Assembly (NCBI GenBank): GCA_041655765.1
Contig: JBBAEU010000004.1
Coordinates: forward strand, 62,001 to 126,000
Source: Brumimicrobium sp041655765
Lineage (GTDB): Bacteria; Bacteroidota; Bacteroidia; Flavobacteriales_D; Crocinitomicaceae
DNA length: 64,000 nucleotides
Direction of reading: 5' to 3'
In this document: piece after piece, positions 45,301-52,494 of the stretch
Layout: every line of letters starts with the position of its first letter
How positions within the stretch are numbered: the stretch's first letter is position 1
The notes under the pieces: model-generated
Told to the model about the DNA's origin: nothing
Database searches by the model: none
What the model saw: the letters and a program-made list of their open reading frames with translations, nothing else
Position numbers and translations under genes: made by a program

Positions 45301-45371
45301 AATGATACAAGAAGCAAACCAAGGCAAAAAAGTTTTTGCATTAATTTTGAGTAGTCATAAAATATTTTCAT
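42327..45371 (-). CDS. Large type IX-secreted protein with CUB, SprB-like and PKD modules
   Basis: Secreted protein of 1014 residues. After a signal peptide ending FAQ come a CUB-like domain (about 35-155, with IYDGNSTSAPLIGTY and GCLTFRFETEDRG), a Cys-rich pre-peptidase-like domain (about 160-325, PIWYYFQIDQPGTLEIEI), then three or more SprB-type repeats (SASGGLAPYTYSIDGG; ISGGVAPITFEW), a PKD-like domain (WEFGDGGF) and the type B sorting domain (FPNVFTPNGDNQNDFFK ... VQLARNK). It should be exported by the type IX system and act at the surface as adhesin or binding protein. It lies 17 bases downstream of a small secreted protein gene. Confidence 0.9.
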   Translation of the reverse strand: MKIFYDYSKLMQKLFCLGLLLVSFITFAQPDEIIMVNGGNSVSCNATFLDPGGDGDYPGTNGASYTHTICSPTGDPIYAYFTSFALFENECFWGASIDELRIYDGNSTSAPLIGTYRKGQLYATEITGTSGCLTFRFETEDRGGLGCARNDGMPGWSAAISCEPTNSPIPTGADCSDLRPFCTDGSYAFPNATSGSAHSGPNYGCLGTQPRPIWYYFQIDQPGTLEIEIRQERYQNSSVDVDFAMWGPYSDLTVGCDDINSGTYPLQCSYHPDNIEYIGIGTPGGYGPGASTPPPAQSGDYYIVVLTNYDGDAGFITMNQTGGTATTNCAILIPTCSVSISNLTVSDCQGMDEYNVDVEIQVNNPPSTGNLIIEDCAGNTHIVASAPFSSSYTYSLTNLTADGGNCNVSVYFSDDTDCEATQSYTSPEPCYCDEPTLNLSDIEFCSGNTADLNDAIDASSDPATITFHLTENDAINDVNAINSVVSTDNNGTYWVRAENITDPDCYLVYQINISMIVVSYTLDTSNDENCDQGNGSITISASGGLAPYTYSIDGGTTSQGNGIFTNLQGGTFNIHIEDANGCSVDGTESINNVPGVEITGITTTDATCNENNGVISFQTSGGANPIEFSLNGGTPQANPLFENLTPGTYSFVVVDLNGCDSTGTIIIDDISMVSIDNSSTINPTCAGDTDGSIELFISGGVAPITFEWTDGSGNIIGGNTNELTSVGAGNYSVTVTDANGCVVDDNFTLVDPSLADASFTLTDYCKENEAGNSATDIATPGGTFSIVSPIGDTASIDPITGEIFNGVSGTTYIVEYTTPGMCPNTSTESITIFPTPDADFEVNPDTGMPPLEVEIINNSGNSGTTSTWEFGDGGFEINYNDTLYYAYTEVGQYTIVLTEESINGCVNSTSQLINVIYPEMEWEFPNVFTPNGDNQNDFFKIVGYVNVHEFEITVLNRWGNIVFNSDSIDFMWNGRIHNSGADCNEGTYFYKARLVSHNGDEENVHGFVQLARNK

Positions 45372-45388
45372 AGGTATGTATTGTTTAA

Positions 45389-45814
45389 TTATCTATTTTT
45401 TTTTATGTGTAATACTTTATCAGTATCATAAATACGATAGTACAAATCTTCATCACTATAGAAGTCGATGAAATACTTGGCAATGTTAAACTCTTCAAAA
45501 TTAAATTCTGTAAAATTATCGTGTTTGATTGCGTTTGGATTGTATTTATCTTTTAGTCCCAATTCAGAAATGTTTTGAGCATTTGGAGCTTCGCTGACAG
45601 AGATAAACTCGCAACGATTATAAATTGCAATATGGCTCATAATGATTTCTAAATTATTTTCAATTTTTTTATTGAAATAATCACCGTAAACTTCTTTTAA
45701 ATCAGCTTCTACTTTTGCATAATTTTCAAGTTTTGTTATGTCTTGATTCTTTTCTTGAGAAAAAAGTGACGAAGAAAAGATTAAAATTATTGTAAGAATA
45801 AAATATCGTTTCAT
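45389..45814 (-). CDS. Small secreted hypothetical protein
   Basis: Protein of 141 residues with a Sec signal peptide ending SLFSQ. The mature part is acidic with many Asn, Tyr and Phe and no recognised domain (IMSHIAIYNRCEFISVSEAP in the centre). It sits 17 bases upstream of the large type IX cargo gene on the same strand and is probably cotranscribed with it. A helper or modulator role is only context-based. Confidence 0.65.
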   Translation of the reverse strand: MKRYFILTIILIFSSSLFSQEKNQDITKLENYAKVEADLKEVYGDYFNKKIENNLEIIMSHIAIYNRCEFISVSEAPNAQNISELGLKDKYNPNAIKHDNFTEFNFEEFNIAKYFIDFYSDEDLYYRIYDTDKVLHIKKNR

Positions 45815-45990
45815 AAAGTTTTAAGTTTAAATAAGTTAATATTAATTAGCTAGCTAAATTAGTATTAATTTTAACAATAAACGAACCGTTCATGTAATAA
45901 GTTGCATTAACAATTAACTGATTTTTATCATTGTATATTAAATTACTCTTTTATAATTAAAATATATATACCCAAATACATTGAATATAT

Positions 45991-45998
45991 TATCTTTG
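45991..45998 (+). promoter_or_regulatory. Putative -7 box for the gene at 46046
   Basis: TATCTTTG matches TAnnTTTG and lies 47 bases before the ATG. Confidence 0.35.
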
Positions 45999-46045
45999 TT
46001 GACTTTTAGTAAATGTTGATTGTCGGTAAAAAATAAAAATTAAAT

Positions 46046-46876
46046 ATGGTAAAATTCATTACTTTTTTAAAAGGAATCAATAGAAAAATAATAATTACTT
46101 GTTTACTTTTTGTTGTTATTTCGTTCTCTTATTTCTCTCAGATTGTACCACCTGGTCACGGAAACACAAACACAACAAGCACATTTGCTTTTGGTATAAA
46201 GCAAGATATGAATCGAAAAGATGGAATTGGATGGATGTCTGATTCTTATATTTCGATATCAAGACAAAGTAGTCAAGGAAGTAAAAACCTGTTCGAAAAG
46301 CCTGGTTTTTTTATCGTCAATCAAGAATTTTACAATCGTTTTTTGCCGAATTGGGAACATTCAATCGCTTTGAGTTATAGAAGACAGAACAGGTTTAGCG
46401 ACGAAGACCCTTTCGTGGCTGAAGATCCAGCATATAAAAATGAATTTCGTTTATACGGAAGATTTTCTTATCTCTTCAAAAGCAAATATGTTGAAATAAC
46501 GCCTACTTTGAGACAAGAATTTATGAAGTATTACAATCCTGATTTTACACATTACGATGAAACCTTTAGGATGCGAACACGGTTTCGGTTGAAATTTACG
46601 TTTAATTTGACAGAAGACAAAGTTCACAAGATTTCGTTGTATTCAGAGCAATTGTTTTCAACTTCTCGTTATCATACGACTAAAGGTTTTTCAGATTTTG
46701 TTTATAAAGACAGTCGCTTTACATTATTCTATTCATATTCTCCTTACGAAATTCCTTTTGCTTTTAACATTGGTTATATGAATAATCTGATAGGATATAA
46801 AAAACCATTTTCAGTTCATAATTTTGCATTGGACGTAACTTGGAAAAATCCGTTTAAAGGTAAAAGAGATAAATAA
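46046..46876 (+). CDS. DUF2490-like outer membrane protein
   Basis: Exported protein of 276 residues; an N-terminal hydrophobic segment (about residues 15-32) serves as signal peptide. The mature part has amphipathic strands and phrases typical of DUF2490 barrels, such as RQNRFSDEDPF, NEFRLYGRFSY and RTRFRLKFTFNL, and ends in a TWKNPF strand. It is likely an outer membrane barrel of unknown function. A DUF456 gene follows after 76 bases. Confidence 0.75.
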   Translation: MVKFITFLKGINRKIIITCLLFVVISFSYFSQIVPPGHGNTNTTSTFAFGIKQDMNRKDGIGWMSDSYISISRQSSQGSKNLFEKPGFFIVNQEFYNRFLPNWEHSIALSYRRQNRFSDEDPFVAEDPAYKNEFRLYGRFSYLFKSKYVEITPTLRQEFMKYYNPDFTHYDETFRMRTRFRLKFTFNLTEDKVHKISLYSEQLFSTSRYHTTKGFSDFVYKDSRFTLFYSYSPYEIPFAFNIGYMNNLIGYKKPFSVHNFALDVTWKNPFKGKRDK

Positions 46877-46913
46877 ATATTCTTTTGCTACATAAAATAG
46901 ATTTGAGTTATAA

Positions 46914-46921
46914 TATTTTTG
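46914..46921 (+). promoter_or_regulatory. Putative -7 box for the DUF456 gene
   Basis: TATTTTTG matches TAnnTTTG, 31 bases before the ATG. A TTG at 46885-46887 lies 26 bases upstream, slightly beyond the usual spacing. Confidence 0.4.
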
Positions 46922-46952
46922 ATTATATTTCAAGAATCGATATCTCAAAATT

Positions 46953-47432
46953 ATGGAAATAGTATTAATCGTTTTGGCTGGAATATGTGTGATTGCAGGA
47001 GTGTTGGGGAGTTTTCTTCCAATTCTTCCTGGTCCTCCGATTGGCTGGCTGGGCTTATTGCTTTTACATTTTACAGAAAAAGTACAATTTAGCCTTACCT
47101 TTTTAATTGTTACTGCCTTGGTAACGATATTCTTGACGATTTTTGATTATGTACTACCTAGTAAAATGGTTAAAAGGAAAGGAGGTTCAAAAATAGGAGA
47201 GAGAGGAGCTTTGATAGGTGCTATCGTTGGTATGTTTTTCGGCCCGATAGGAATTATTGTTGGTCCATTTGCTGGAGCGATGTTGGGAGAACTTATTGAT
47301 AAAAAAGGCGATTTCAACAACTCAATGAAGATAGCTTTTCAGTCATTTATCGGTTTTATTCTAAGCACAGGACTCAAATTAATTTGGGGTCTTCTGATTC
47401 TATTTTGGTATATAAAAGAACTTGTTTTCTAA
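46953..47432 (+). CDS. DUF456 membrane protein
   Basis: Integral membrane protein of 159 residues with the DUF456 pattern: an N-terminal helix with GSFLPILPGPPIGWLGLLLL, the loop PSKMVKRKGGSKIGERGA, the glycine-rich GMFFGPIGIIVGPFAGAMLG and a last helix (STGLKLIWGLLILFW). The Gly-zipper-like segment suggests tight helix packing. The function is unknown. Its stop overlaps the terC stop by four bases in convergent orientation. Confidence 0.87.
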   Translation: MEIVLIVLAGICVIAGVLGSFLPILPGPPIGWLGLLLLHFTEKVQFSLTFLIVTALVTIFLTIFDYVLPSKMVKRKGGSKIGERGALIGAIVGMFFGPIGIIVGPFAGAMLGELIDKKGDFNNSMKIAFQSFIGFILSTGLKLIWGLLILFWYIKELVF

Positions 47433-48388
47433 GATTGTTCTTTCATTTTCTTTTCCCGAATGTGAGCACGTTGTGAGGCTATAATCCCAACAGCCAAAGA
47501 AACAACTATTACACCCAAAGAAAGCCATTCGGGTATTTCAACATGATGAGATAATATCATTTTTATTCCAACAAACCCTAATATTGCGACCAAACTATAG
47601 CTGATGTATCTAAATTTAGAAAGCATGCCATCAATTAAGAAAAACATGGATCTAAGTCCTAAAACAGCTAGAATGTTTGAACTAAAAACAATAAATGGAT
47701 CGGCTGTGATAGCCAAAATTGCTGGAATACTGTCAATAGCAAAAAATACATCTGTCAACTCAATGATTAACAACGCAATGAAAAGCGGAGTAGCCATTTT
47801 TACACCTTCTCTTTTGATGAAAAACTTACCTCCTTCCATTTCATGTGTAACAGGAAATATTTTTTTAATTAGATTAAAAAGTTTAGACTTTTCTGGATGA
47901 AATTCTTTGTGTTGACTAATTACCATTCTAACGGCTGTAAAGATGAGGAAAGTACCAAAAACGTATATTATCCAGTCAAACTTGTTAATCAAAGCTACAC
48001 CAAATATAATCATGATTGCACGGAAAACTACCGCTCCTAATATTCCATAAAAAAGAACTTCATGCTGATATTTTCTGGGAATCGAAAATGCGGAAAAAAT
48101 TAGAGCGATGATAAATATGTTATCAACACTCAATGATAGTTCAATGAGATAACCAGTAATGTATTTGATTACTGCGGACTCTGGTGTTAAGTCTGTTGGA
48201 TTGTCAACCCATTCATATTGAAATGCAAGATAAACTACTCCAGTAAATAGGAGTGCAACAGATATCCAAATCGAAGTCCAAACAGATGCTTCCTTTGGTT
48301 TAATTTCATGAGGTGTTCTGTTGAAAACTCCTAAATCAAGAGCCAATGCAACAACTACAAACAAGATAAAGCTAACCCAAACTATCAT
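47429..48388 (-). CDS. TerC family membrane protein
   Basis: Inner membrane protein of 319 residues with about nine helices. The family motifs are SLSVDNIFIIALIFSAF (acidic Asp near residue 88) and LTDVFFAIDSIPAILAIT near residue 205. TerC/Alx proteins are now linked to manganese export and metalation of exported proteins, besides the older tellurite link; no other ter gene is nearby, so tellurite resistance is not implied. It is a single gene or followed by none. Confidence 0.9.
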   Translation of the reverse strand: MIVWVSFILFVVVALALDLGVFNRTPHEIKPKEASVWTSIWISVALLFTGVVYLAFQYEWVDNPTDLTPESAVIKYITGYLIELSLSVDNIFIIALIFSAFSIPRKYQHEVLFYGILGAVVFRAIMIIFGVALINKFDWIIYVFGTFLIFTAVRMVISQHKEFHPEKSKLFNLIKKIFPVTHEMEGGKFFIKREGVKMATPLFIALLIIELTDVFFAIDSIPAILAITADPFIVFSSNILAVLGLRSMFFLIDGMLSKFRYISYSLVAILGFVGIKMILSHHVEIPEWLSLGVIVVSLAVGIIASQRAHIREKKMKEQS

Positions 48389-48419
48389 TGTGTATTTATT
48401 AAATGTATATTTTTAAAAA

Positions 48420-48866
48420 CTAATCCTCTTTTTTACTAATGATAATTCCAGCTTCATTTGTAACCAAATCCCACTCTTTGTCTTGCTGTTTTACTTCAAA
48501 CTTGTAGATTATATCTCCATTTTCGTATATTTTTTCAACATCGTTGATACGCGAATTTGGGAACTCATCATTTATTTTGTTTGTTATGGTTTCTGGAAGT
48601 TCTTTTGAAGTGATTTCTTGTTTATGGTAAAGAATTTCACCTGCAGGATTGTAAATAATTTTGTTATCCAGAGCTGATAGACCTTTTTCAAATTCTACTT
48701 CAAAATTTTCTCCTTTCTTTTCCCACTCAATATCTTTGGCTTTCGAGAAATCTTGATTAAATTTCTCTAAGATGTTAGTAGGAACTTGATTTGGTAGAAG
48801 ATCCTGAGCGTTTGTACCAAAAGCAATTAATAATATTGTAATTGTATTTAAAAATTTGTTTTTCAT
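48420..48866 (-). CDS. PepSY-like periplasmic protein
   Basis: Exported protein of 148 residues with a signal peptide ending TNAQ. Two similar halves of about 60 residues follow (DFSKAKDIEWEKKGENFEVEF and INDVEKIYENGDIIYKFEV, each in part), the pattern of PepSY-like/BLIP-fold proteins of Bacteroidota. Such proteins may bind or inhibit enzymes, but the role here is unknown. It lies 31 bases upstream of terC on the same strand, so the two could be cotranscribed. Confidence 0.8.
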   Translation of the reverse strand: MKNKFLNTITILLIAFGTNAQDLLPNQVPTNILEKFNQDFSKAKDIEWEKKGENFEVEFEKGLSALDNKIIYNPAGEILYHKQEITSKELPETITNKINDEFPNSRINDVEKIYENGDIIYKFEVKQQDKEWDLVTNEAGIIISKKED

Positions 48867-49167
48867 TGTTTCTAATTATTAGTTTAACTTTGAATTTGCA
48901 TGATCAATGTGATTTTTTTAAAATAATATCAATGTTCTTTTAATTGAATAAAAAATACGTGTCATAAAAAAATCATGACAAATATACGTGATAAGTTTAA
49001 GCAATTAAAAAAATGAAACGTAAATATTTTATTAAAAAAATAAAAATTAACTAGAATGCATCAAGTAAAAATAACAAAGAATTGATTTACAGTTTATTGA
49101 CAAATAAAAATGTTTACTACTAGTGATTACAATGAAATGCAAGATTTATTTATAGTTTAGAGCGAAG
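48867..49167. other. Intergenic stretch with dyad and -7 box
   Basis: No gene is seen. TGTCAT (48960-48965) and ATGACA (48975-48980) form an inverted repeat with a nine-base A-rich spacer. It overlaps CAAATATA (48979-48986), which reads TATATTTG on the minus strand, a possible -7 box for the PepSY-like gene 113 bases away. Confidence 0.4.
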
Positions 49168-49677
49168 TCATGCCATCTCTAAAATACCATGAATCATTTC
49201 CTTTACTTCTTCACGTAGATATACTTTATCTTCACTTTTCTCTATATCTGTGAAATATAAAGGCATTTCAGCAATTATTTTTGCTTTTTGTCCTTTTAAC
49301 GTACTAATTAAACAGTTCATTCCGTCTTTTCCACGTGGCTCATTTGGCATCATTACAATGGCTAAAGTTGGTTTGTCGTTAAATTCGCCCGATTCATAAC
49401 ACCATTCAAATGTATTTTTTAACACTGCAGGAATATTGTGTGAATACTCGGGAGTTGCTACAATTAATAAATCAGCATTATTTGCCTTTTCTTTAAATGC
49501 TTTTAATTTTTCAGAAGCTCCTTTTATGGCGTTTTGAATAGTAAAGAACTCAAACTCATGTAAGTCTTTTACAATGGTCATTTCATGTTCGTCATTAAGA
49601 AGTTCTTTAATGGCAACTAACAATTGATAGTTAGAGCTATTTGGATTCGTTGATCCTGATAAAGCTAATATTTTCAT
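49168..49677 (-). CDS. NADPH-dependent FMN reductase family protein
   Basis: Flavodoxin-like oxidoreductase of 169 residues. The FMN phosphate loop is LALSGSTNPNSSNYQLL at the N-terminus, and VATPEYSHNIPAVLKNTFEW near residue 90 is the family signature. It would reduce flavin, quinones or chromate-like substrates with NADPH. It is a cytosolic single gene. A second member of the same family lies at 61586-62140. Confidence 0.88.
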   Translation of the reverse strand: MKILALSGSTNPNSSNYQLLVAIKELLNDEHEMTIVKDLHEFEFFTIQNAIKGASEKLKAFKEKANNADLLIVATPEYSHNIPAVLKNTFEWCYESGEFNDKPTLAIVMMPNEPRGKDGMNCLISTLKGQKAKIIAEMPLYFTDIEKSEDKVYLREEVKEMIHGILEMA

Positions 49678-49794
49678 TTTCTATTAATTTGGATAAATTT
49701 GTCCTAAATTAAAAAAAGAAGATAGCTTTTTCATTTTAAATTGGAATTTTATAGCATTTAATGATTAAAATCAATTTTAAATATATGAATGGTA

Positions 49795-50577
49795 TTACCT
49801 TTTCCGTGCCACAATCACAATGGATTGCATATATTTTTGATGTTTTGTAAAGACTTTATACATTTGAAGAATTCTTTTTGTAGCTGCTCTACTTTTTAGG
49901 ATATTCCCTGCAATTTTTAAGGTATTCCAAAATCCTTCGTCATCAATCATTCTAGAAAATTTAAGTAAAAACATTCCGTTAAGTGATTGATATACCACAT
50001 CAAATCCTGCATTATTAAGTAATTGTGTCCATTCGTCAGTCGTTAACGGTCGAGCATTTACAAGAATTGATAACGCCAAATCCTTTTGAATTTTCGCTTT
50101 CAATTCGTCTGAAATTTTATTTGGAGTGAGCGCAATTTCATGTATTGCATACAATCCACCAGTTTCTAATAATCGATGAGCTTCTTTAATAATAAGTTCT
50201 TTTCGATGGTCTGCATGCATTGTCAATAATGCCTCACCGTAAACTTTCGTAGCCGATTGATCTTCTAATCCTGTATTTTCTGCTTTACCATTGATAAATT
50301 TTGGTTTTGGGTTTAAGTTGAAGAATTTATTGTTTAGCAACTCAACTGCTTCTTCGTCTGCATCAACTCCGATGTAGGAGGCAGGGTTCTTGTGTAATGT
50401 GAGATTTGCTGTGAATCCAATTCCTGGAGCAAATTCAATAACCTTGTCGTTTTCTGTAATTTTTAGATTTTCTACCAATCTTTCGGTCAATTCTTTGCCT
50501 CCAGGACGAAGTACTTTTTTTCCCATTTTTGCAAGAAGCCAATGTCCTTGAGCTTTCATTATATTTTTTACTTCCAT
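49795..50577 (-). CDS. Class I SAM-dependent methyltransferase
   Basis: Methyltransferase of 260 residues. SAM-binding features are VIEFAPGIGFTANLTL near residue 43, GVDADEEAVELLN after it and YGEALLTMHADHRKE further on. It resembles ubiquinone/menaquinone-type and small-molecule methyltransferases, but the substrate is unknown. An internal Met at 50559 (MKAQGHWLLAKMGKKVLRPG) may be the real start. It is a single gene behind a terminator. Confidence 0.82.
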   Translation of the reverse strand: MEVKNIMKAQGHWLLAKMGKKVLRPGGKELTERLVENLKITENDKVIEFAPGIGFTANLTLHKNPASYIGVDADEEAVELLNNKFFNLNPKPKFINGKAENTGLEDQSATKVYGEALLTMHADHRKELIIKEAHRLLETGGLYAIHEIALTPNKISDELKAKIQKDLALSILVNARPLTTDEWTQLLNNAGFDVVYQSLNGMFLLKFSRMIDDEGFWNTLKIAGNILKSRAATKRILQMYKVFTKHQKYMQSIVIVARKR

Positions 50578-50699
50578 TATTTCTGTTGTATTTAAGAAGT
50601 AAAATTATGTATGATTTAAAATTTTGTCAATACCTTAAAAAGGCGATTTTATTTTTAATTAATCTTAATAAGAATAATTATTTATGTATTTTGAAAGAA

Positions 50700-50752
50700 A
50701 AAAAGGTAGCTGAAGCTTTCGAAAGAGTCGAGGTTACTCAAGCTACCTTTTT
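50700..50752 (-). terminator. Terminator with a long stem
   Basis: AAAAAGGTAGCT (50700-50711) and AGCTACCTTTTT (50741-50752) are perfect 12-base arms, with a smaller GAGT/ACTC helix and the palindrome CTTTCGAAAG inside. On the minus strand it follows the type IX cargo gene ending at 50797 and closes with a T-run. The long loop is unusual. Confidence 0.75.
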
Positions 50753-50796
50753 ACTTTATATAGACATTTAGTTGGTTAGACGTATATTTTCATCTA

Positions 50797-52452
50797 TTAT
50801 CTTGCTAAATGAACATATCCAGTTTCTTCTTTAGATTCATAAGCATCTGTTAAAGTTGCTTTGTAAAAATATACACCTTCTGTACATTCTTCTCCTGTAT
50901 TCATGCTTCTTCCGTTCCAAACAAAGTTGACATCATTACTTTCAAAGACAACATTTCCCCAACGATTTAGGATAATAATATTCAAATCAATGATATTTTC
51001 TGGATTGATAAGTTTGAAAAATTCATTATTTTCATCACCATTTGGTGTGAAGATGTTAGGGATACCGTAGCTCATTTCTAAAATTTCGATGATTTCAATT
51101 TGAAGTTGTGCCGTATCAGAGCAACCATCATCATTATAAGCAACCAAGGTTACAGTATAAGTTCCAGGTTGCTCATCTGGGAAAATATGATTTGGATGCT
51201 CTGTTGAGTTAGTTGGAGAGCCATCACCAAAATCCCAAGTATATGAAGTTGCACCAGATGATAGATTATCAAATTCAACATTGGTATTTGTAACTTCTGT
51301 AAGAGTAGGATCTGCTGTAAAATCGGCATCTATTCCAGGACTTACATAAACCGTCATTGTTTGCGTAGCTGCGCATTGTCCTGCATCTGGCGTAAATGTA
51401 TAGGTTGTCGTTTGCATATTATTCATCTCAGGTGGCGACCAGAATCCTATGACTGCATTTGTGGACATTGCGGGTAAATTTGGAAGTTGCTCTCCTTGAC
51501 AAATTGGAGGGATTTGATTAAAAGTAGGTATCGTTTTTGGCGTTACTGTAATGGTCATAGTTTGTGTCGTAGCACATTGGGGCGAATCTGGTGTAAATGT
51601 ATAAGTTGTTGTTGCGGTATTATTTAACGCAGGCGACCATGTTCCTGTAATTCCATTATTTGAAGTTGTTGGAAGAGGCAAAAGTGTATCGTCTTCACAA
51701 ATTGTTGGAATTTGCGTGAATGTTGGGGTAACTGGAGGAATAACTTCGACTGTCATGGTTGCCATTGGAATACATCCGCCTGCATCTGGAACAAAAGTAT
51801 AAGTTGTTGTTGTGGTATTATTTAAAGCTGGGAACCATTCTCCTGAAATTCCATTGTCTGAAGTTGTTGGAAGTGTAAAAGAATCTCCTTGACAAACAGG
51901 CGGGATTTGAGTAAAGGTTGGAGTAACATTAACACTTGTCGAAGAAACAACTGCTTCCCAACCTTCTCTATTTACAACACTTGTTGCCCAAAACCTAAAA
52001 GTTAAAGAACCACTTGTTGCGCAAAAATTTAATGAATATCCATCATAATTACAGCTTGTTCCTGTTTCAAGATCTGGACCTCCACTACTATTATCAAAAA
52101 GAATAGGGCTGCTTGTGTTTGGTCCGTCATAGATTATCATCCAATCAAAACTGGATATAGTGTTCCACATAGAGAAAACTGAAAATACAACAGATAATAC
52201 TTCTCCTGGTGCTCCAGTAAACGTAACCGTAGTGAAGCAATTTGCATTTGCGTAATTACCAGCAGCGCCATCAACATTACAATCTCCTCCAGGACCTCCA
52301 TCGTCATAAAACATCACACTTGAGTTTGACGGCACTGTGTGCGTGGAAGTAGAACAAGCTGTTGGAATAATAGCTTGTGAATATAAAGAAGATGAAAATC
52401 CGAATACTCCTCCTAAAAATAAAATGATTGATATAAATATAATTCGTAACAT
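50797..52452 (-). CDS. Type IX-secreted protein, CUB plus three repeat modules
   Basis: Secreted protein of 551 residues: signal peptide ending LYSQ, a CUB-like domain (about 30-175; MIIYDGPNTSSPILFDN, SLTFRFWATSVVN), three tandem modules of about 63 residues beginning PTFTQIPPVCQG-like and containing W-P-ALNN-TTTYTF, a PKD domain (YTWDFGDGSP) and the type B sorting domain (IPNIFTPNGDENNEFFKL ... VHLAR). A run of ten A lies just upstream of the start on the coding strand. It is a paralogue of the next gene upstream; only 42 bases separate them. Likely a surface adhesin. Confidence 0.9.
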   Translation of the reverse strand: MLRIIFISIILFLGGVFGFSSSLYSQAIIPTACSTSTHTVPSNSSVMFYDDGGPGGDCNVDGAAGNYANANCFTTVTFTGAPGEVLSVVFSVFSMWNTISSFDWMIIYDGPNTSSPILFDNSSGGPDLETGTSCNYDGYSLNFCATSGSLTFRFWATSVVNREGWEAVVSSTSVNVTPTFTQIPPVCQGDSFTLPTTSDNGISGEWFPALNNTTTTTYTFVPDAGGCIPMATMTVEVIPPVTPTFTQIPTICEDDTLLPLPTTSNNGITGTWSPALNNTATTTYTFTPDSPQCATTQTMTITVTPKTIPTFNQIPPICQGEQLPNLPAMSTNAVIGFWSPPEMNNMQTTTYTFTPDAGQCAATQTMTVYVSPGIDADFTADPTLTEVTNTNVEFDNLSSGATSYTWDFGDGSPTNSTEHPNHIFPDEQPGTYTVTLVAYNDDGCSDTAQLQIEIIEILEMSYGIPNIFTPNGDENNEFFKLINPENIIDLNIIILNRWGNVVFESNDVNFVWNGRSMNTGEECTEGVYFYKATLTDAYESKEETGYVHLAR

Positions 52453-52494
52453 ATGATTTTTTTTTTGATTTCTAAACTTTTAGTTCTAATAAAA

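Noticed and set aside
47429..48388. Tellurite resistance locus
   Set aside because: TerC alone without other ter genes does not support it; metal export is the more likely role.
50529..50771. Plus-strand open frame of 80 codons
   Set aside because: It crosses the methyltransferase start and the long-stem terminator, has no recognisable protein pattern and is explained by those elements.
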